Shown: positions 1 through 11,458, numbered from the stretch's first letter. The stretch is 64,000 bases of DNA from an uncultured Bacteroidales bacterium (GCA_949298955.1 CASFYQ010000009.1:62001-126000), one strand, 5' to 3'. The notes: a model not told the origin generated them from the sequence alone. Made by a program: numbers and translations.

Positions 1-1406
1 TGGTCGATGACCATGAGCCCGTCGGCCACAGGCACGGTGATATAACGTCCTTTCAACTGCAATACCGGACGGCTGCTTGGGTTCAGTTTCGACTCAAATT
101 CGGGGAAAACGCCTGTTCCCTGAGGCATTTCGTCGGAGAGACGCGACACATAATCGGTCGAGAAATCGGCCTTCGACGGTATCGCACCTTCGGTATCGGG
201 CGTGAGCGGCAGTTCCCCGGGTGCACTGTTGAAGCTGCTGTACAGCTGTTGCCAGTCGTATTGGGGACGCTTGGCCGAAGCTCCGCCTCCCCCACCCGTG
301 CGGAAAGGATTGTACGACCTGTCGACCTGCACCGTGGGAGGTTGCACATGAACTCCCGGCTTCGAAGCCGGAATCTCGGGAGCATCGTCCATATCGAAAT
401 CGATGGTGGGAGCCATACTGTATTTGCCCAACGCCTCTTTGACCGAGGCCGACAGAATCTGCCAGATAGGTTGCTCGTTCTCGAACTTGATTTCCGATTT
501 CGTGGGGTGAATGTTCACGTCGATGGTTTCGGGCTCGACCGTGAGATTGATGAAATAGTTGGGCATCTCGCCCACCGGAACCAACTGCTCGTAGCAGATA
601 GTCACCGCTTTGTGGAAATAGGGGTGACGCATATAACGGCCATTGACAAAGAAATATTGCAAGGCTCCCCGTTTGCGGGCCGACTCGGGCCGGCCTACAT
701 AACCCGAAATCTTGACCAGCGAAGTTTCGGTATCGAGAGCCAGCAACTGTTGGTTGAGGCTCTTCCCGAAGAGAGCGACAATGCGCTGGCGCAAATTAGA
801 GGCCGGCAGGTTGAAAAGCTCGGTATCGTTGTGCGTGAGCGTGAAAGCTACCTGTGTATTGATGAGAGCCATACGCTCAAATTCGCTTAAAATATTATTC
901 AACTCCACCTGATTCGATTTCAGGAACTTGCGGCGAGCCGGCACGTTGAAAAAAATATTCTTCACGGCAAAATTGCTGCCCACAGGCGTAGAGACAGATT
1001 CCTGCCCCTCGCACTGCGAGGCCGACATGCGCACACAAGTACCCACCTCATCGTCGCAGCGACGGGTGCGCAGTTCTACTTGGGCAATGGCCGCAATCGA
1101 GGCCAGCGCTTCGCCCCTGAACCCCATGGTGTGCAGGGTGAACAAGTCGTCGGCCGAACGTATTTTGGAAGTGGAGTGCCGCTCAAAAGCCAGACGGGCA
1201 TCGGTGGGCGACATGCCCTTGCCGTTATCGATAACCTGGATAAGGGTGCGACCGGCATCTTTCAGAACAATTTGAATCGCCGTAGCCCCGGCATCGACCG
1301 CATTCTCGACCAACTCCTTGATGACCGAAGCCGGCCGCTGTATCACCTCACCCGCAGCTATCTGGTTGGCCACAGAGTCGGGTAGCAAATGTATAATATC
1401 GCTCAT
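1..1406 (-). CDS. mutL: DNA mismatch repair protein MutL (C-terminus cut by window edge)
   Basis: MutL is the ATPase matchmaker of mismatch repair, linking MutS recognition to strand incision. The reverse strand, read from the ATG complementary to 1404-1406, gives an open frame running off the left edge. The N-terminal GHL-ATPase motifs are intact: ENAVDAG near residue 34, DNGKGM near 60 and GFRGEAL near 95. The MutL transducer domain follows, with a VNGRYMRHP segment and a [12 protein letters not shown] segment. The low-complexity linker (GGGGG near residue 370) has been reached, but the C-terminal dimerisation/endonuclease domain lies outside the window, so it cannot be said whether the endonuclease motif is present. 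It lies 18 nt after the OstA-like gene on the same strand and is probably co-transcribed. The identification is secure. Confidence 0.96.
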   Translation of the reverse strand, partial: MSDIIHLLPDSVANQIAAGEVIQRPASVIKELVENAVDAGATAIQIVLKDAGRTLIQVIDNGKGMSPTDARLAFERHSTSKIRSADDLFTLHTMGFRGEALASIAAIAQVELRTRRCDDEVGTCVRMSASQCEGQESVSTPVGSNFAVKNIFFNVPARRKFLKSNQVELNNILSEFERMALINTQVAFTLTHNDTELFNLPASNLRQRIVALFGKSLNQQLLALDTETSLVKISGYVGRPESARKRGALQYFFVNGRYMRHPYFHKAVTICYEQLVPVGEMPNYFINLTVEPETIDVNIHPTKSEIKFENEQPIWQILSASVKEALGKYSMAPTIDFDMDDAPEIPASKPGVHVQPPTVQVDRSYNPFRTGGGGGASAKRPQYDWQQLYSSFNSAPGELPLTPDTEGAIPSKADFSTDYVSRLSDEMPQGTGVFPEFESKLNPSSRPVLQLKGRYITVPVADGLMVID

Positions 1407-1424
1407 AATACCACCTCCATCACA

Positions 1425-3059
1425 TTAATGTCTGAACTGGTGCTTTTTTTTACTCTCCTCGACGACCTCGACCTTCACCTCGGGTTTACGGTAAATATCG
1501 TCGGGACTCGACGGGCGCAACTCACTATACCACTTGTAGGCAGGCAGATAGAGCTGGTCGGGCTTCACCATCTCCATAGGCGTCATGCTGCCCTGAGGCT
1601 GTGGCCAGATGATAATCTTCTCCATCTGCTGATTTTTCAAATACATGGTGAGAAATCCGCTCTCGGCCTTGTTGAGCCCCGTAAGGGTCGAATCGCGTTC
1701 CTGCGGATAGAATATGGTTTGGGCATTACCGCTCACATCGACCTGACGCAACTGCCCCTGTTCGAACCAGGCCTTCAACGTCTTGCCCGACACTTGGTCG
1801 AAGAATACCGAGTCTTTGTGCTGGGTTGCAAAGGCGGCAGCCGGAATAAAAGCCCAGTCGATTGTACTGTCGTTCATGTGTATGCGTATCGTGTCGCCGG
1901 TTATCTGATAGTTTTCGTTCCAAATAATGGGGAGCTTGTACATGTGCAACAGCGAGTCGGCCGAGGTAAACTCCATGGAGTCGCACACTCCCTGGGCATC
2001 GACCCTGAAAAAGCGCACGCCGTGATAGGCTTGCAGCAAACGGGTCGAATCGGGCAAGACAAGATGCGATTTGAGAGTGTCGGCGTGCAGATAGAGGGTG
2101 TCGCCCCGGGAAAATTCAAGGGCTCGGGCCGAGTCGGTGGCAAAGGAATATTCGGTACGCTCGTTGTAAAAGCCATACTGCCCCTCCATGATAATGGAAC
2201 GTATCGAGTCGTTGAGCACCATGTTGCCGAATACCTCGCCGAACCCCGACCTCCGATCGTAGTAGATGGTATCGCCGGTGAGGCTCTGCCCTTTCGAGGT
2301 AACCAACGACCGCTTCAACAACATAGACTTGTCGGTCTCGGTATTGTACCACCCCGCAGTGGAGTAGATGATATTGCTGTCCGACACGATGGTCGAAGGG
2401 CCTACGATGTCGGCAATCTTGCTCTGCGTATTGTATTCGAGGGTGTCGGAGTAGAGAGTGTATTTCTCGTTGACCAACTGCACGTCGAAATTGAATACCG
2501 ACTGTTTCGTGTCGGGCGAGTATTGCCCGTAGACCGACGAGAGTTCGTTTTGCGAGTCGACCAGTTTGCCTCCGTCGAAATAGTACCCGATGTTGGGTAT
2601 CATCTCATAGTTGAGGCTGTCGGTAAAGAGAGTCACGTCGCGATTCTCCATGCGCACATTCTCACGCAAACGGGCTATCTGCTCGTCGCCGCTGTAATAG
2701 AGCACGTCGCCATAAATAAAAAGGGTGTCGCCCTGCTCCATGCGCACATTGCCAAAGGCGTCGAGCGAGTTGTCCTCCTCATAGAAATAGGCGCTGTCGC
2801 AATACATATACATGCTGTCCTTGCGAAAAATCACATTCCCCCGCAACACCCGGTAGTCGGAACTCTGCTCTTTGTCGAAGGTAAGCTCGTCGCTATTGAG
2901 CAGATACACTTTGTCAGGGTCGTCGGGCTTCGCGGTTCCCGGCTGGGGGACGGTTGCCGCCCACATACCAACAGCAAGCAGGCATAAAACGCCTGCCAGC
3001 GTTTTATGCCTCTTACCCGTATTATCCATATTTCTATTCTTATACTGCCTCATAGGCAT
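1425..3059 (-). CDS. OstA-like (LptA/LptD N-terminal fold) envelope protein
   Basis: The protein has a basic N-terminus and a hydrophobic segment (GVLCLLAVGMWAATV), consistent with export. A long beta-rich region follows with repeated patterns such as GNVIFRKDS, GNVRMEQGD and ENVRMENRD, typical of OstA/LptA-like beta-jellyroll proteins that bridge lipopolysaccharide to the outer membrane. At 544 residues it is much longer than LptA and matches the OstA-like proteins of Bacteroidetes. The upstream stop abuts its first ATG, but an internal Met (MDNTGKRHK, about residue 11) directly precedes the signal segment and could be the true start at 3029. It lies downstream of three periplasmic chaperone genes, suggesting a shared envelope-assembly transcript. 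A role in LPS transport is inferred from the fold; the exact function is unproven. Confidence 0.85.
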   Translation of the reverse strand: MPMRQYKNRNMDNTGKRHKTLAGVLCLLAVGMWAATVPQPGTAKPDDPDKVYLLNSDELTFDKEQSSDYRVLRGNVIFRKDSMYMYCDSAYFYEEDNSLDAFGNVRMEQGDTLFIYGDVLYYSGDEQIARLRENVRMENRDVTLFTDSLNYEMIPNIGYYFDGGKLVDSQNELSSVYGQYSPDTKQSVFNFDVQLVNEKYTLYSDTLEYNTQSKIADIVGPSTIVSDSNIIYSTAGWYNTETDKSMLLKRSLVTSKGQSLTGDTIYYDRRSGFGEVFGNMVLNDSIRSIIMEGQYGFYNERTEYSFATDSARALEFSRGDTLYLHADTLKSHLVLPDSTRLLQAYHGVRFFRVDAQGVCDSMEFTSADSLLHMYKLPIIWNENYQITGDTIRIHMNDSTIDWAFIPAAAFATQHKDSVFFDQVSGKTLKAWFEQGQLRQVDVSGNAQTIFYPQERDSTLTGLNKAESGFLTMYLKNQQMEKIIIWPQPQGSMTPMEMVKPDQLYLPAYKWYSELRPSSPDDIYRKPEVKVEVVEESKKKHQFRH

Positions 3060-4421
3060 TTATTGCTTTATCCAACCGTTATATTTAAATTCACAATTTC
3101 GCCAGCCTTCCTTGATACGTATATAGGTTTCACTCTGCTTCTTGGCCAGCCATTCGTTGAGGATATCGGTCTTTTTCTTTTCCTCGACTATGGCTTTGAG
3201 AGTCTGGTAATCGTCCGACATATTGGCTTTGTGTCCTTCGATTCGGCTTTTCAGTTTTACGATGGCTACGACCTCCTTGTTCTTGCGCTCGTCGGTCATC
3301 ACAAAAGGTTTCGAGATTTCGCCTACCTGCATGTCGGCCACCACCTTGGCAACGTCCTGAGGGAGCTGCCCCATTTCAAACTTGGGGTTCCCGGTCTGGG
3401 GGTTCACCATCAGCCCCTTGTTGTTGCGGGTATCCTTGTCTTGCGATACATACTGTGTGATTTCGTCGAAAGTAAATTTCCCGGCTTCCAGGTCGGTGCG
3501 CAGGGTATCAAGACGTACCAGCGCATCGGAGATATCTTTCTCCGAGACATGGGGACGCAGCAAAATGTGACGCACATTGATGCGGTCGCCACGTTTCTCG
3601 ATGAGCTGTATGATGTGGTAGCCATACTCGGTCTCGACAATCTTCGACACCTTCTTGGGGTCGTTCAGGTTGAAAGCCACATTGGCAAACTCGGGTACCA
3701 GATTGCTCTTGCTCACAAATCCCAACTCGCCGCCCATCATAGCCGAGGCCCGGTCTTCGGAGTAAAGCACGGCCAACGTCGAGAAATCACGTTCGCCTTT
3801 GTTTACCTGCTCGCTGAAATCGCGCAGACGGGCTTTCACGTTGTCTATCTCCTGCTGCGGCACCTTGGGGTTATGGGTAATAATCTGCACCTCGACCTGC
3901 ATAGGGATATAGGGAATACTGTCGATAGGCAACTGATTATAAAACTTACGTACCTCGGCAGGAGTAATCTTCACATCTTTCACCAGGTTTCGCTGCACTT
4001 CCTGCACGGTGCCCTGGTCGCGAATGATGTTGGCCAGTTCCTCGCGAATCTCGGTCACGGGTTTCTTGAAATACTCTTCCAATTTCTCTTTCGAGCCGAT
4101 ATTGGCAATGAGGTAGTTGATACGGGCCTCGACTTGCTGGAAAACCGTAGCATCGGGCACTGTAATCGTATCGAGTTTGGCCTGGTGCAGGAACAGTTTC
4201 TGCACAGCTATTTGCTCGGGTATCACACAATAGGGGTCTCCGTCGATACGCTGCCCGTCGTATTGCATCTGCCGATATTGTTCTTCGACCTCCGACTTAT
4301 AAATAGCCTCGTCGCCTACAATCCATACAACCTCGTCGATGATGTTATCATCGGCAAAAACCGGCATAGCCACCACTGCTGCCAGCACAAAAAACAAAAG
4401 CCAATCAGTAAGTTTACGCAT
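3060..4421 (-). CDS. SurA-like periplasmic peptidyl-prolyl isomerase/chaperone
   Basis: The 453-residue protein starts with a clear signal peptide (WLLFFVLAAVVAMPVFA). A SurA N-terminal helical domain follows (IIDEVVWIVGDEAIYKSEVEEQYRQM), then two parvulin/PpiC-like modules around residues 170-275 and 280-385. The modules carry the usual signatures GELGFVSKSNLVPEFANVAF and TEYGYHIIQLIEKRG. SurA proteins hold unfolded outer-membrane proteins in the periplasm. Its stop codon lies immediately before the OstA-like gene, and the next upstream gene is a lipoprotein of similar architecture, so the three genes probably form one transcription unit. The domain order is that of SurA, but the precise client set in Bacteroidetes cannot be read from sequence. 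Confidence 0.9.
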   Translation of the reverse strand: MRKLTDWLLFFVLAAVVAMPVFADDNIIDEVVWIVGDEAIYKSEVEEQYRQMQYDGQRIDGDPYCVIPEQIAVQKLFLHQAKLDTITVPDATVFQQVEARINYLIANIGSKEKLEEYFKKPVTEIREELANIIRDQGTVQEVQRNLVKDVKITPAEVRKFYNQLPIDSIPYIPMQVEVQIITHNPKVPQQEIDNVKARLRDFSEQVNKGERDFSTLAVLYSEDRASAMMGGELGFVSKSNLVPEFANVAFNLNDPKKVSKIVETEYGYHIIQLIEKRGDRINVRHILLRPHVSEKDISDALVRLDTLRTDLEAGKFTFDEITQYVSQDKDTRNNKGLMVNPQTGNPKFEMGQLPQDVAKVVADMQVGEISKPFVMTDERKNKEVVAIVKLKSRIEGHKANMSDDYQTLKAIVEEKKKTDILNEWLAKKQSETYIRIKEGWRNCEFKYNGWIKQ

Positions 4422-4431
4422 AACTCAAATT

Positions 4432-5322
4432 TTATTTTATACTATCTTTTTGCACAGACTCGTCTCGTTGATACAACCATTTTATCGCTCCCGATTTTTC
4501 GGCATCGTTATAGAGACTCTCTTCCAACTCCCGGTTGAAATCGAGACGATTGCTATTGGCAAGAATTTCTTGAATCTGTGTCTTGGCAAAGTCATAAGGC
4601 ATCACCTCGCCCGGAGTCTTGAACTCGACGATGTGGAGTAAATACCAATATCCGTTTTTTTTGAACTCGAGCTTATGGTGAGTTTTCAGAAAAGTTTCGG
4701 GCTCGCCAAATTCATATGGGATATTGCTGACAATTTCTTCGAAAGGAACCCACCGGTCATAGAAATAATCATAGATTACCACATTTTTCAACGCGTATTT
4801 CTCAATCTTCTCTACTCCGTCGGGGCCGGACGAGCAATACCATTTTTTCAACTGACCTATATTGGGCGCGTTCTCGGGCACTTTCAGGTAAAGGCCTTTG
4901 AGAATAGCTTCACGCAGCCGGAACATATCGGCATTTTTTTCGTAATAATCGAGCATTTCCTGCTCGTCAAACTCCTTGGCCACCCGCTCGCTGAGCAACC
5001 GCTTGCGATACTCGAAAATGACCAAATCGCGGCGATAGCGCTCTACCAGGGCATCGATGCGCTTTAAGTCGGGGACATTCCTGCGAGCCACCCGATACAG
5101 CAGTTCGTCGTTGATCCAGCGGTGTATGTAACGCTCGGCAAACTCGGCACTGTCGGCCGACGAAAGGCCCTTGGGCATGGCATCGACAACCTCGTGGCGC
5201 GACAAGATGGCGTCGTCTATCTGCACCAGAGAATCGGCATCACCCTGTAACCCGTTTCGGCACGCCGTGAAAAGGCATGCCGAAAGAGTTGCAACGAGTA
5301 CTGTTATCGATACTTTATACAT
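4432..5322 (-). CDS. SurA-N-like lipoprotein, divergent periplasmic chaperone
   Basis: The 296-residue product has a signal sequence ending in a lipobox (LFTAC at about residues 17-21), so it is probably an envelope lipoprotein. The mature part begins like PpiC/SurA proteins (VQIDDAILSRHEVVDAMP) and continues with a helical chaperone-like region. No convincing parvulin active-site module is seen: the C-terminal half (WVPFEEIVSNIPYEFGEPETF and the following YWYLLHIVEF) retains only its skeleton. It is probably a chaperone without isomerase activity. It is sandwiched between two SurA/PpiC genes on the same strand, 10 nt from the downstream one, which supports a role in outer-membrane protein assembly. 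The family is inferred from weak similarity and context. Confidence 0.75.
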   Translation of the reverse strand: MYKVSITVLVATLSACLFTACRNGLQGDADSLVQIDDAILSRHEVVDAMPKGLSSADSAEFAERYIHRWINDELLYRVARRNVPDLKRIDALVERYRRDLVIFEYRKRLLSERVAKEFDEQEMLDYYEKNADMFRLREAILKGLYLKVPENAPNIGQLKKWYCSSGPDGVEKIEKYALKNVVIYDYFYDRWVPFEEIVSNIPYEFGEPETFLKTHHKLEFKKNGYWYLLHIVEFKTPGEVMPYDFAKTQIQEILANSNRLDFNRELEESLYNDAEKSGAIKWLYQRDESVQKDSIK

Positions 5323-5380
5323 GTTCCGATTGCATCAGTGGGTTAAATTTTCGCTAAAATACGACTTAAATACCCACTTG

Positions 5381-7321
5381 CTATTGCTTGTTAACGGTTT
5401 TTAGGACATCTTCATTTATTTCTACCGGGAACTTTTTGTTCAGGTTCTCGACCCATACTTTCTCGAGATAGTTTTGATAATCGGCAGTCACCTGGCCGCG
5501 CACATCGGTATAGGCCTCGGGATATTTCTTCAACAACTTGCCCCACACAAAAGCCACCGGCAGTTTCTCGTCGACTTTGGCGGGAGCACCCTTGAATACC
5601 AGTTGGTCTATCATGGCATTCTCGCCCTCGACAAAGAGGCCTCGCTCTACCTTCACGTGTGTGAGGGAGTCGGTATTAAACTCGCGGGCGAGCACCACGA
5701 CAACCGAGTCGGCATCGAGCTTTTTCAACCGTTTCTTAACGGCCTGAGCCGTGGCATCGTCGCTGCATTGAATGAGAAATCCCTTGTAATGAGGTTTGTC
5801 CCATTTGTATTTCTTCCGGTTTTTCTTGAAATATTTCTGCAAACCTTCGGTATCTAACGAGGCTTTTTCCCACACCTCGCGATTGCTCACCTCGAAGAGC
5901 AGTATGCCGTCGCGATATTCGTTCATAAGGTTACGGAAATCGGGGTATTTCTCTTCGAGGCGTCCTTTCTCATAATCGAGAATCTCCTTATCGACCATGA
6001 AGCCAATCATCGCCGAGACATAATCTGCCACATTAATCGTGACGCTACGGCCTTTGGGCAGGAACCCGGCAAAATCGGCCACGGTACAGGTATGACCCTC
6101 GAACGAGAAAAGCGTGCTTTGATCGTTGTGTATGGCCGCAATATACGATGAGTCGACTTTACCCAACTCCCGAGCCAGTTTCATCAATTTCTCCTTCTGG
6201 GTCTCGTCCAGCGAAAAACCGTATTCGTCTTTCAACTTGGTCACCATGGCGGTGCGAGCCATACTGCCCCGCTCGTCGCGAGACATCATGCGGGCTATCT
6301 CGGAACGCATTTGCTCAAACGGTTTAATGCCCCGCTTGTCGAGCAATTTAATGATGTGCCAGCCGTAGGGCGACAACACGGGTTCGGTTATATCGCCTTT
6401 ATTCGTAAGAGCAAAACCGGCATCTTCAAATTCTTTGACGAACTGACCGCTGCTTACCCACGGCAGTTCACCACCGCGCACGGCCGAACCTGTATCTTCC
6501 GAGCGTTCTTTTGCCAAGGTAGCAAAATCGGCACCGGCTTTCAACTCTTCATAAATAGCCCGTATCTCTGATTCTTTCTGTGCTTTCACCTCGTCCGAAG
6601 CATTGCGGGGAACCAGTACCATGATATGGGCAAACAAGAACTCTCCCGGGTTGGGACGACGGCTGTGCACCTTGATAAGGTGGTAGCCGAACTGAGTCTC
6701 TACCACGTCCGACACCTCGCCGGGCTGCAAGGCGAATGCGGCTTTCTCGAACGGATAGACGGTGCGACCGCCACGAACGAATCCCAAATAGCCTTTATTC
6801 TGGCGCGACCCGTCTTCGCTGTATTTCTCGGCCAGAGTACCAAAGTCCTCTCCGGCACGGATACGGCCCAGTATCGAATCGGCTTTCTGCCGGGCTGCAG
6901 CCCTATCCTCGGGAGTGCGGGCATTGAGCCCCACGAGAATATGGCTCACCTCGACATCTTCCTTCATACGCTCGTAAGCCTCGCGGGCCAACTGCTCATC
7001 GACCGATGTGTCAATCAGATAGGGCTTGGCCAGTTCGTCACGATAGCCGGCCAGCTCGTTCTTGAAAGCCGAGGTCGTATCGATGCCCAAAGCTTCGGCT
7101 TCGGCCACTTTGAGCTTATAGTTCTTAAATAGCGTAACGTATTCGTCGAGCGACTTCTGATCGATTTGCTGCTGGCTGTTCTTGTTGTAGATATACTCAA
7201 ATTCCGATTTGTGAATATCCTTGTTATTCACTCTCATAATGACCGGGTCTACATCGGCAGCCAAGACCCAGGCCCAGGAATTACCGGCAAGCAAAGCCGC
7301 TACAAGCCATTTGTTTTTCAT
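5381..7321 (-). CDS. Periplasmic peptidyl-prolyl isomerase with two PpiC domains
   Basis: The open frame extends upstream to 7375, but the start at 7321 is preferred because it directly precedes a signal peptide (MKNKWLVAALLAGNSWAWVLA). The 646-residue mature frame has an N-terminal SurA-like part (VIMRVNNKDIHKSEFEYIYN). Two consecutive parvulin domains follow, around residues 105-205 (VEVSHILVG to ETQFGYHLIKV) and 210-310 (FLFAHIMVL to LSPYGWHIIKL). The long C-terminal region resembles the tail of PpiD/SurA chaperones. It is the first gene of the run continuing into the lipoprotein, SurA-like, OstA-like and mutL genes. The role is folding or holding of exported proteins; the specific substrate is unknown. 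Confidence 0.9.
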   Translation of the reverse strand: MKNKWLVAALLAGNSWAWVLAADVDPVIMRVNNKDIHKSEFEYIYNKNSQQQIDQKSLDEYVTLFKNYKLKVAEAEALGIDTTSAFKNELAGYRDELAKPYLIDTSVDEQLAREAYERMKEDVEVSHILVGLNARTPEDRAAARQKADSILGRIRAGEDFGTLAEKYSEDGSRQNKGYLGFVRGGRTVYPFEKAAFALQPGEVSDVVETQFGYHLIKVHSRRPNPGEFLFAHIMVLVPRNASDEVKAQKESEIRAIYEELKAGADFATLAKERSEDTGSAVRGGELPWVSSGQFVKEFEDAGFALTNKGDITEPVLSPYGWHIIKLLDKRGIKPFEQMRSEIARMMSRDERGSMARTAMVTKLKDEYGFSLDETQKEKLMKLARELGKVDSSYIAAIHNDQSTLFSFEGHTCTVADFAGFLPKGRSVTINVADYVSAMIGFMVDKEILDYEKGRLEEKYPDFRNLMNEYRDGILLFEVSNREVWEKASLDTEGLQKYFKKNRKKYKWDKPHYKGFLIQCSDDATAQAVKKRLKKLDADSVVVVLAREFNTDSLTHVKVERGLFVEGENAMIDQLVFKGAPAKVDEKLPVAFVWGKLLKKYPEAYTDVRGQVTADYQNYLEKVWVENLNKKFPVEINEDVLKTVNKQ

Positions 7322-7383
7322 TGTGTTATATGCGTTAGTTTTTATCGAGGGCCGTATGAAGCCCTCGGTTATCAAAAAAAATA

Positions 7384-7444
7384 ATACACTATTTTAACGC
7401 CCCGACAATAAAAAAATTATATGACGACCGCTAAAATAGTGTAT
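7384..7444. repeat. 13-bp perfect inverted repeat between guaB and ppiC genes
   Basis: The arms ATACACTATTTTA (7384-7396) and TAAAATAGTGTAT (7432-7444) are exact reverse complements separated by 35 nt. Runs of A and T flank both sides, so the structure could act as a terminator in either direction. It lies 30 nt past the guaB stop and upstream of the PpiC gene. A second short hairpin (CGAGGGC and GCCCTCG arms, 7346-7367) sits between it and the PpiC start. Function is inferred. Confidence 0.5.
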
Positions 7445-7474
7445 CATTTTTTCAAAAAATCTGTTTCGCCTCCG

Positions 7475-8959
<1,485 letters not shown>

Positions 8960-9140
8960 TTATGATTTTATTGCATGCAAAGATAAGTATTTTTTGCAAG
9001 CTATTTATATCCCTTCGCCAGATTTTTAAATTATTTTTCGCTCTCGAGAAGCATACTTTCTCTCCCCGAGAGGGGACTACTCTTCCCCACCTCTCGATCG
9101 AGGAGACACAACACTCTAAAACACGAGGAATCTCCACCTA

Positions 9141-9172
9141 AAAAGAGGGGCTGCCTGTACGCAAGCAGCCCC
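9141..9172 (-). terminator. Rho-independent terminator of recQ
   Basis: GGGGCTGC (9147-9154) pairs with GCAGCCCC (9165-9172) around a 10-nt loop. On the minus strand the hairpin is followed by a CTTTTT run, 23 nt after the recQ stop. It separates recQ from guaB. Confidence 0.85.
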
Positions 9173-9194
9173 TGTATCTTTACCGTCAATCCTG

Positions 9195-11375
9195 TCAATT
9201 TCCCATCTCCGACAGGAATTTGATGCGAATGAGCCGTATCTCTTCTTCGCTGTATTCCATGCCAAATTCTTCAATGGCATCTTCAAGACTGTCGCTTTCG
9301 CTCTCCTTGAAATAGTTGAAAATATCTTCGATGTGCTCGTCATCCATAATTTCGCACAAGAAATAGTCGATATTTATTTTCGTGCCCGAGTAAACGATGG
9401 CTTCGATTTCGTCGAGCAGTTCGCCAAATTCGAGGCCTTTCGACTCGGCCAGTTCATCGAGAGCAATCTTGCGATCGATGGCTTGGATAATAGAGACTTT
9501 CAGTTTCGACTTGTTGGCTACGGTGCGTACCCGCAGGTCTTCGGGGCGCTCGATTTCATTCTCCTCGACATGAGCCTTGATTACCTTGACAAACTCCTCG
9601 CCATATCGTTTGGCTTTGCCGGCACCCACACCCGGGATATTCTGCAACTCTTCGAGGGTGATGGGATAGGTCGTGGCCATGGCTTCGAGCGAAGGGTCCT
9701 GAAAGATGACATAAGGGGGCAATTCAAGTCGTTTGGCAATCTTCTTGCGCAGGTCTTTGAGAATGGAATACAACTCGGGATCGACCGCACAGGCTGCACC
9801 ACCTTTCATGGGCACCTCTTCTTCCATTTCTTCAAAATCGGCATCTTTCACAATCTTAAACGACACCGGATTTTTGAGAAACGCATGTCCCGCCTTGGTC
9901 ACCTTCAACAATCCGTAATTTTCAATATCTTTATTTATATAACCGGCTATCAATGCCTGGCGTATCACGGCATTCCATGTACGCTCGTCCTCGCCCTGCC
10001 CCGAACCGAAGACTTCAAGGTCTTCGTGCTGGTACGACAGCACCTGGCTGGTCTCTTTTCCCAACAGGACATCGATAACATACTCGGCTTTAAATTTTTC
10101 TTTCAGTGCAATGATAGTTTCAAGAACCGCACAAAGTTGATCTTTTGCTTCCACTTGTTTTTTAGGATTTAGGCAATTATCGCAATTTCCACAATTATCT
10201 TCTTCATACTCCTCGCCAAAGTAGTGCAGCAGAATTTTGCGACGGCAGAGCGACGACTCGGCATAGGCTGCGGTCTCCAGCAGCAACTGTTTGCCTATCT
10301 CTTGCTCGGCCAAGGGTTTTCCCTGCATGAATTTCTCGAGTTTCTGTAAATCTTTATTGATATAAAATGTTATACATTGGCCTTCACCTCCATCGCGACC
10401 GGCACGCCCCGTTTCCTGATAGTAGCCTTCGAGGCTTTTGGGTATGTCGTAGTGTATGACATAACGCACATCGGGCTTGTCGATACCCATGCCGAAGGCT
10501 ATTGTGGCTACAATTACATCGATTTTCTCGAGCAGGAACGCATCTTGGTTCTGGGTGCGGGTAGCCGAGTCCATACCGGCATGATAGGGCAACGCCCGTA
10601 TCCCGTTCACCTGCAAAAGCTCGGCCAGCTCTTCCACCTTTTTACGGCTAAGGCAGTAGATGATGCCCGACTTGCCTTCCTGCGACTTGATGTATTTGAT
10701 AATGTCCTTGTCGATATTTGCCGTCTTGGGCCTCACCTCGTAGTAGAGGTTGGGCCGGTTGAACGACGACTTGAACACCGTGGCGTCGAGCATGCTCAGA
10801 TTCTTCTGAATGTCATGCTGCACCTTGGGTGTAGCCGTGGCCGTGAGGGCTATCACAGGCTTCACTCCTATCTCGTTGATAATGGGTCGTATGCGCCGAT
10901 ACTCGGGGCGGAAATCGTGCCCCCACTCCGAGATACAATGAGCCTCGTCGACTGCATAGAACGAGACATTGACCTGGCGCAGGAAATCGATGTTTTCTTC
11001 CTTGGTCAGCGACTCGGGAGCCACATACAGCAATTTGGTTTTCCCCGACAATATATCGTTTTTCACCTGATCTATCGCCGCTTTGTTGAGCGAAGAGTTT
11101 ATAAAGTGAGCTACACCATCTTCGGCGCTGAAATTGCGCATGGCATCGACCTGATTTTTCATCAAGGCAATCAAAGGCGAAATGACAATGGCTGTCCCAT
11201 CGAGAATCAAGGACGGCAGTTGATAACAAAGCGATTTCCCTCCTCCGGTAGGCATCAACACAAATGTGTCTTTCCCGGCGAGCAAATTTTTGATTATCGC
11301 TTCCTGATTCCCTTTGAATGTATCGAATCCGAAATTTTTTTTCAGTTCCTCAGTCAGATTTATTTCTCTTGCCAT
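9195..11375 (-). CDS. recQ: ATP-dependent DNA helicase RecQ
   Basis: RecQ is a 3'-5' helicase acting in recombination and replication-fork repair. The 726-residue protein shows Walker A (PTGGGKS, residues 42-48), the DEAH-type Walker B (VDEAHCISEWGHDFRP) and helicase C-terminal motifs (IAFGMGIDKPDVRYVIHYD, QETGRAGRDG). A four-Cys zinc element follows (CRRKILLHYF to NCGNCDNC). The winged-helix RQC region and an HRDC domain follow (PPYVIFQDPSLEAMA at about residue 550). An acidic C-terminal extension ends the protein. It has its own promoter and terminator, so it is probably monocistronic. The full-length family match is unambiguous. Confidence 0.97.
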   Translation of the reverse strand: MAREINLTEELKKNFGFDTFKGNQEAIIKNLLAGKDTFVLMPTGGGKSLCYQLPSLILDGTAIVISPLIALMKNQVDAMRNFSAEDGVAHFINSSLNKAAIDQVKNDILSGKTKLLYVAPESLTKEENIDFLRQVNVSFYAVDEAHCISEWGHDFRPEYRRIRPIINEIGVKPVIALTATATPKVQHDIQKNLSMLDATVFKSSFNRPNLYYEVRPKTANIDKDIIKYIKSQEGKSGIIYCLSRKKVEELAELLQVNGIRALPYHAGMDSATRTQNQDAFLLEKIDVIVATIAFGMGIDKPDVRYVIHYDIPKSLEGYYQETGRAGRDGGEGQCITFYINKDLQKLEKFMQGKPLAEQEIGKQLLLETAAYAESSLCRRKILLHYFGEEYEEDNCGNCDNCLNPKKQVEAKDQLCAVLETIIALKEKFKAEYVIDVLLGKETSQVLSYQHEDLEVFGSGQGEDERTWNAVIRQALIAGYINKDIENYGLLKVTKAGHAFLKNPVSFKIVKDADFEEMEEEVPMKGGAACAVDPELYSILKDLRKKIAKRLELPPYVIFQDPSLEAMATTYPITLEELQNIPGVGAGKAKRYGEEFVKVIKAHVEENEIERPEDLRVRTVANKSKLKVSIIQAIDRKIALDELAESKGLEFGELLDEIEAIVYSGTKINIDYFLCEIMDDEHIEDIFNYFKESESDSLEDAIEEFGMEYSEEEIRLIRIKFLSEMGN

Positions 11376-11425
11376 ACGGTATACTCTTTCTCGTTATTGT
11401 TTAGCCGACACTCTTATCGGTCTAA

Positions 11426-11458
11426 CAAATTTATAAACATCTCTGCGTAATTACCAAA
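11426..11458 (-). promoter_or_regulatory. Predicted recQ promoter (Bacteroidetes type)
   Basis: Read on the minus strand, TTTG (complement of 11455-11458), a 21-nt gap and TAAATTTG (complement of 11426-11433) match the -33/-7 pair used by the Bacteroidetes housekeeping sigma factor. It lies about 50 nt upstream of the recQ ATG. Confidence 0.65.

Noticed and set aside
249..890. Plus-strand frame opposite mutL
   Set aside because: It is the antisense shadow of a gene with intact MutL motifs on the other strand.
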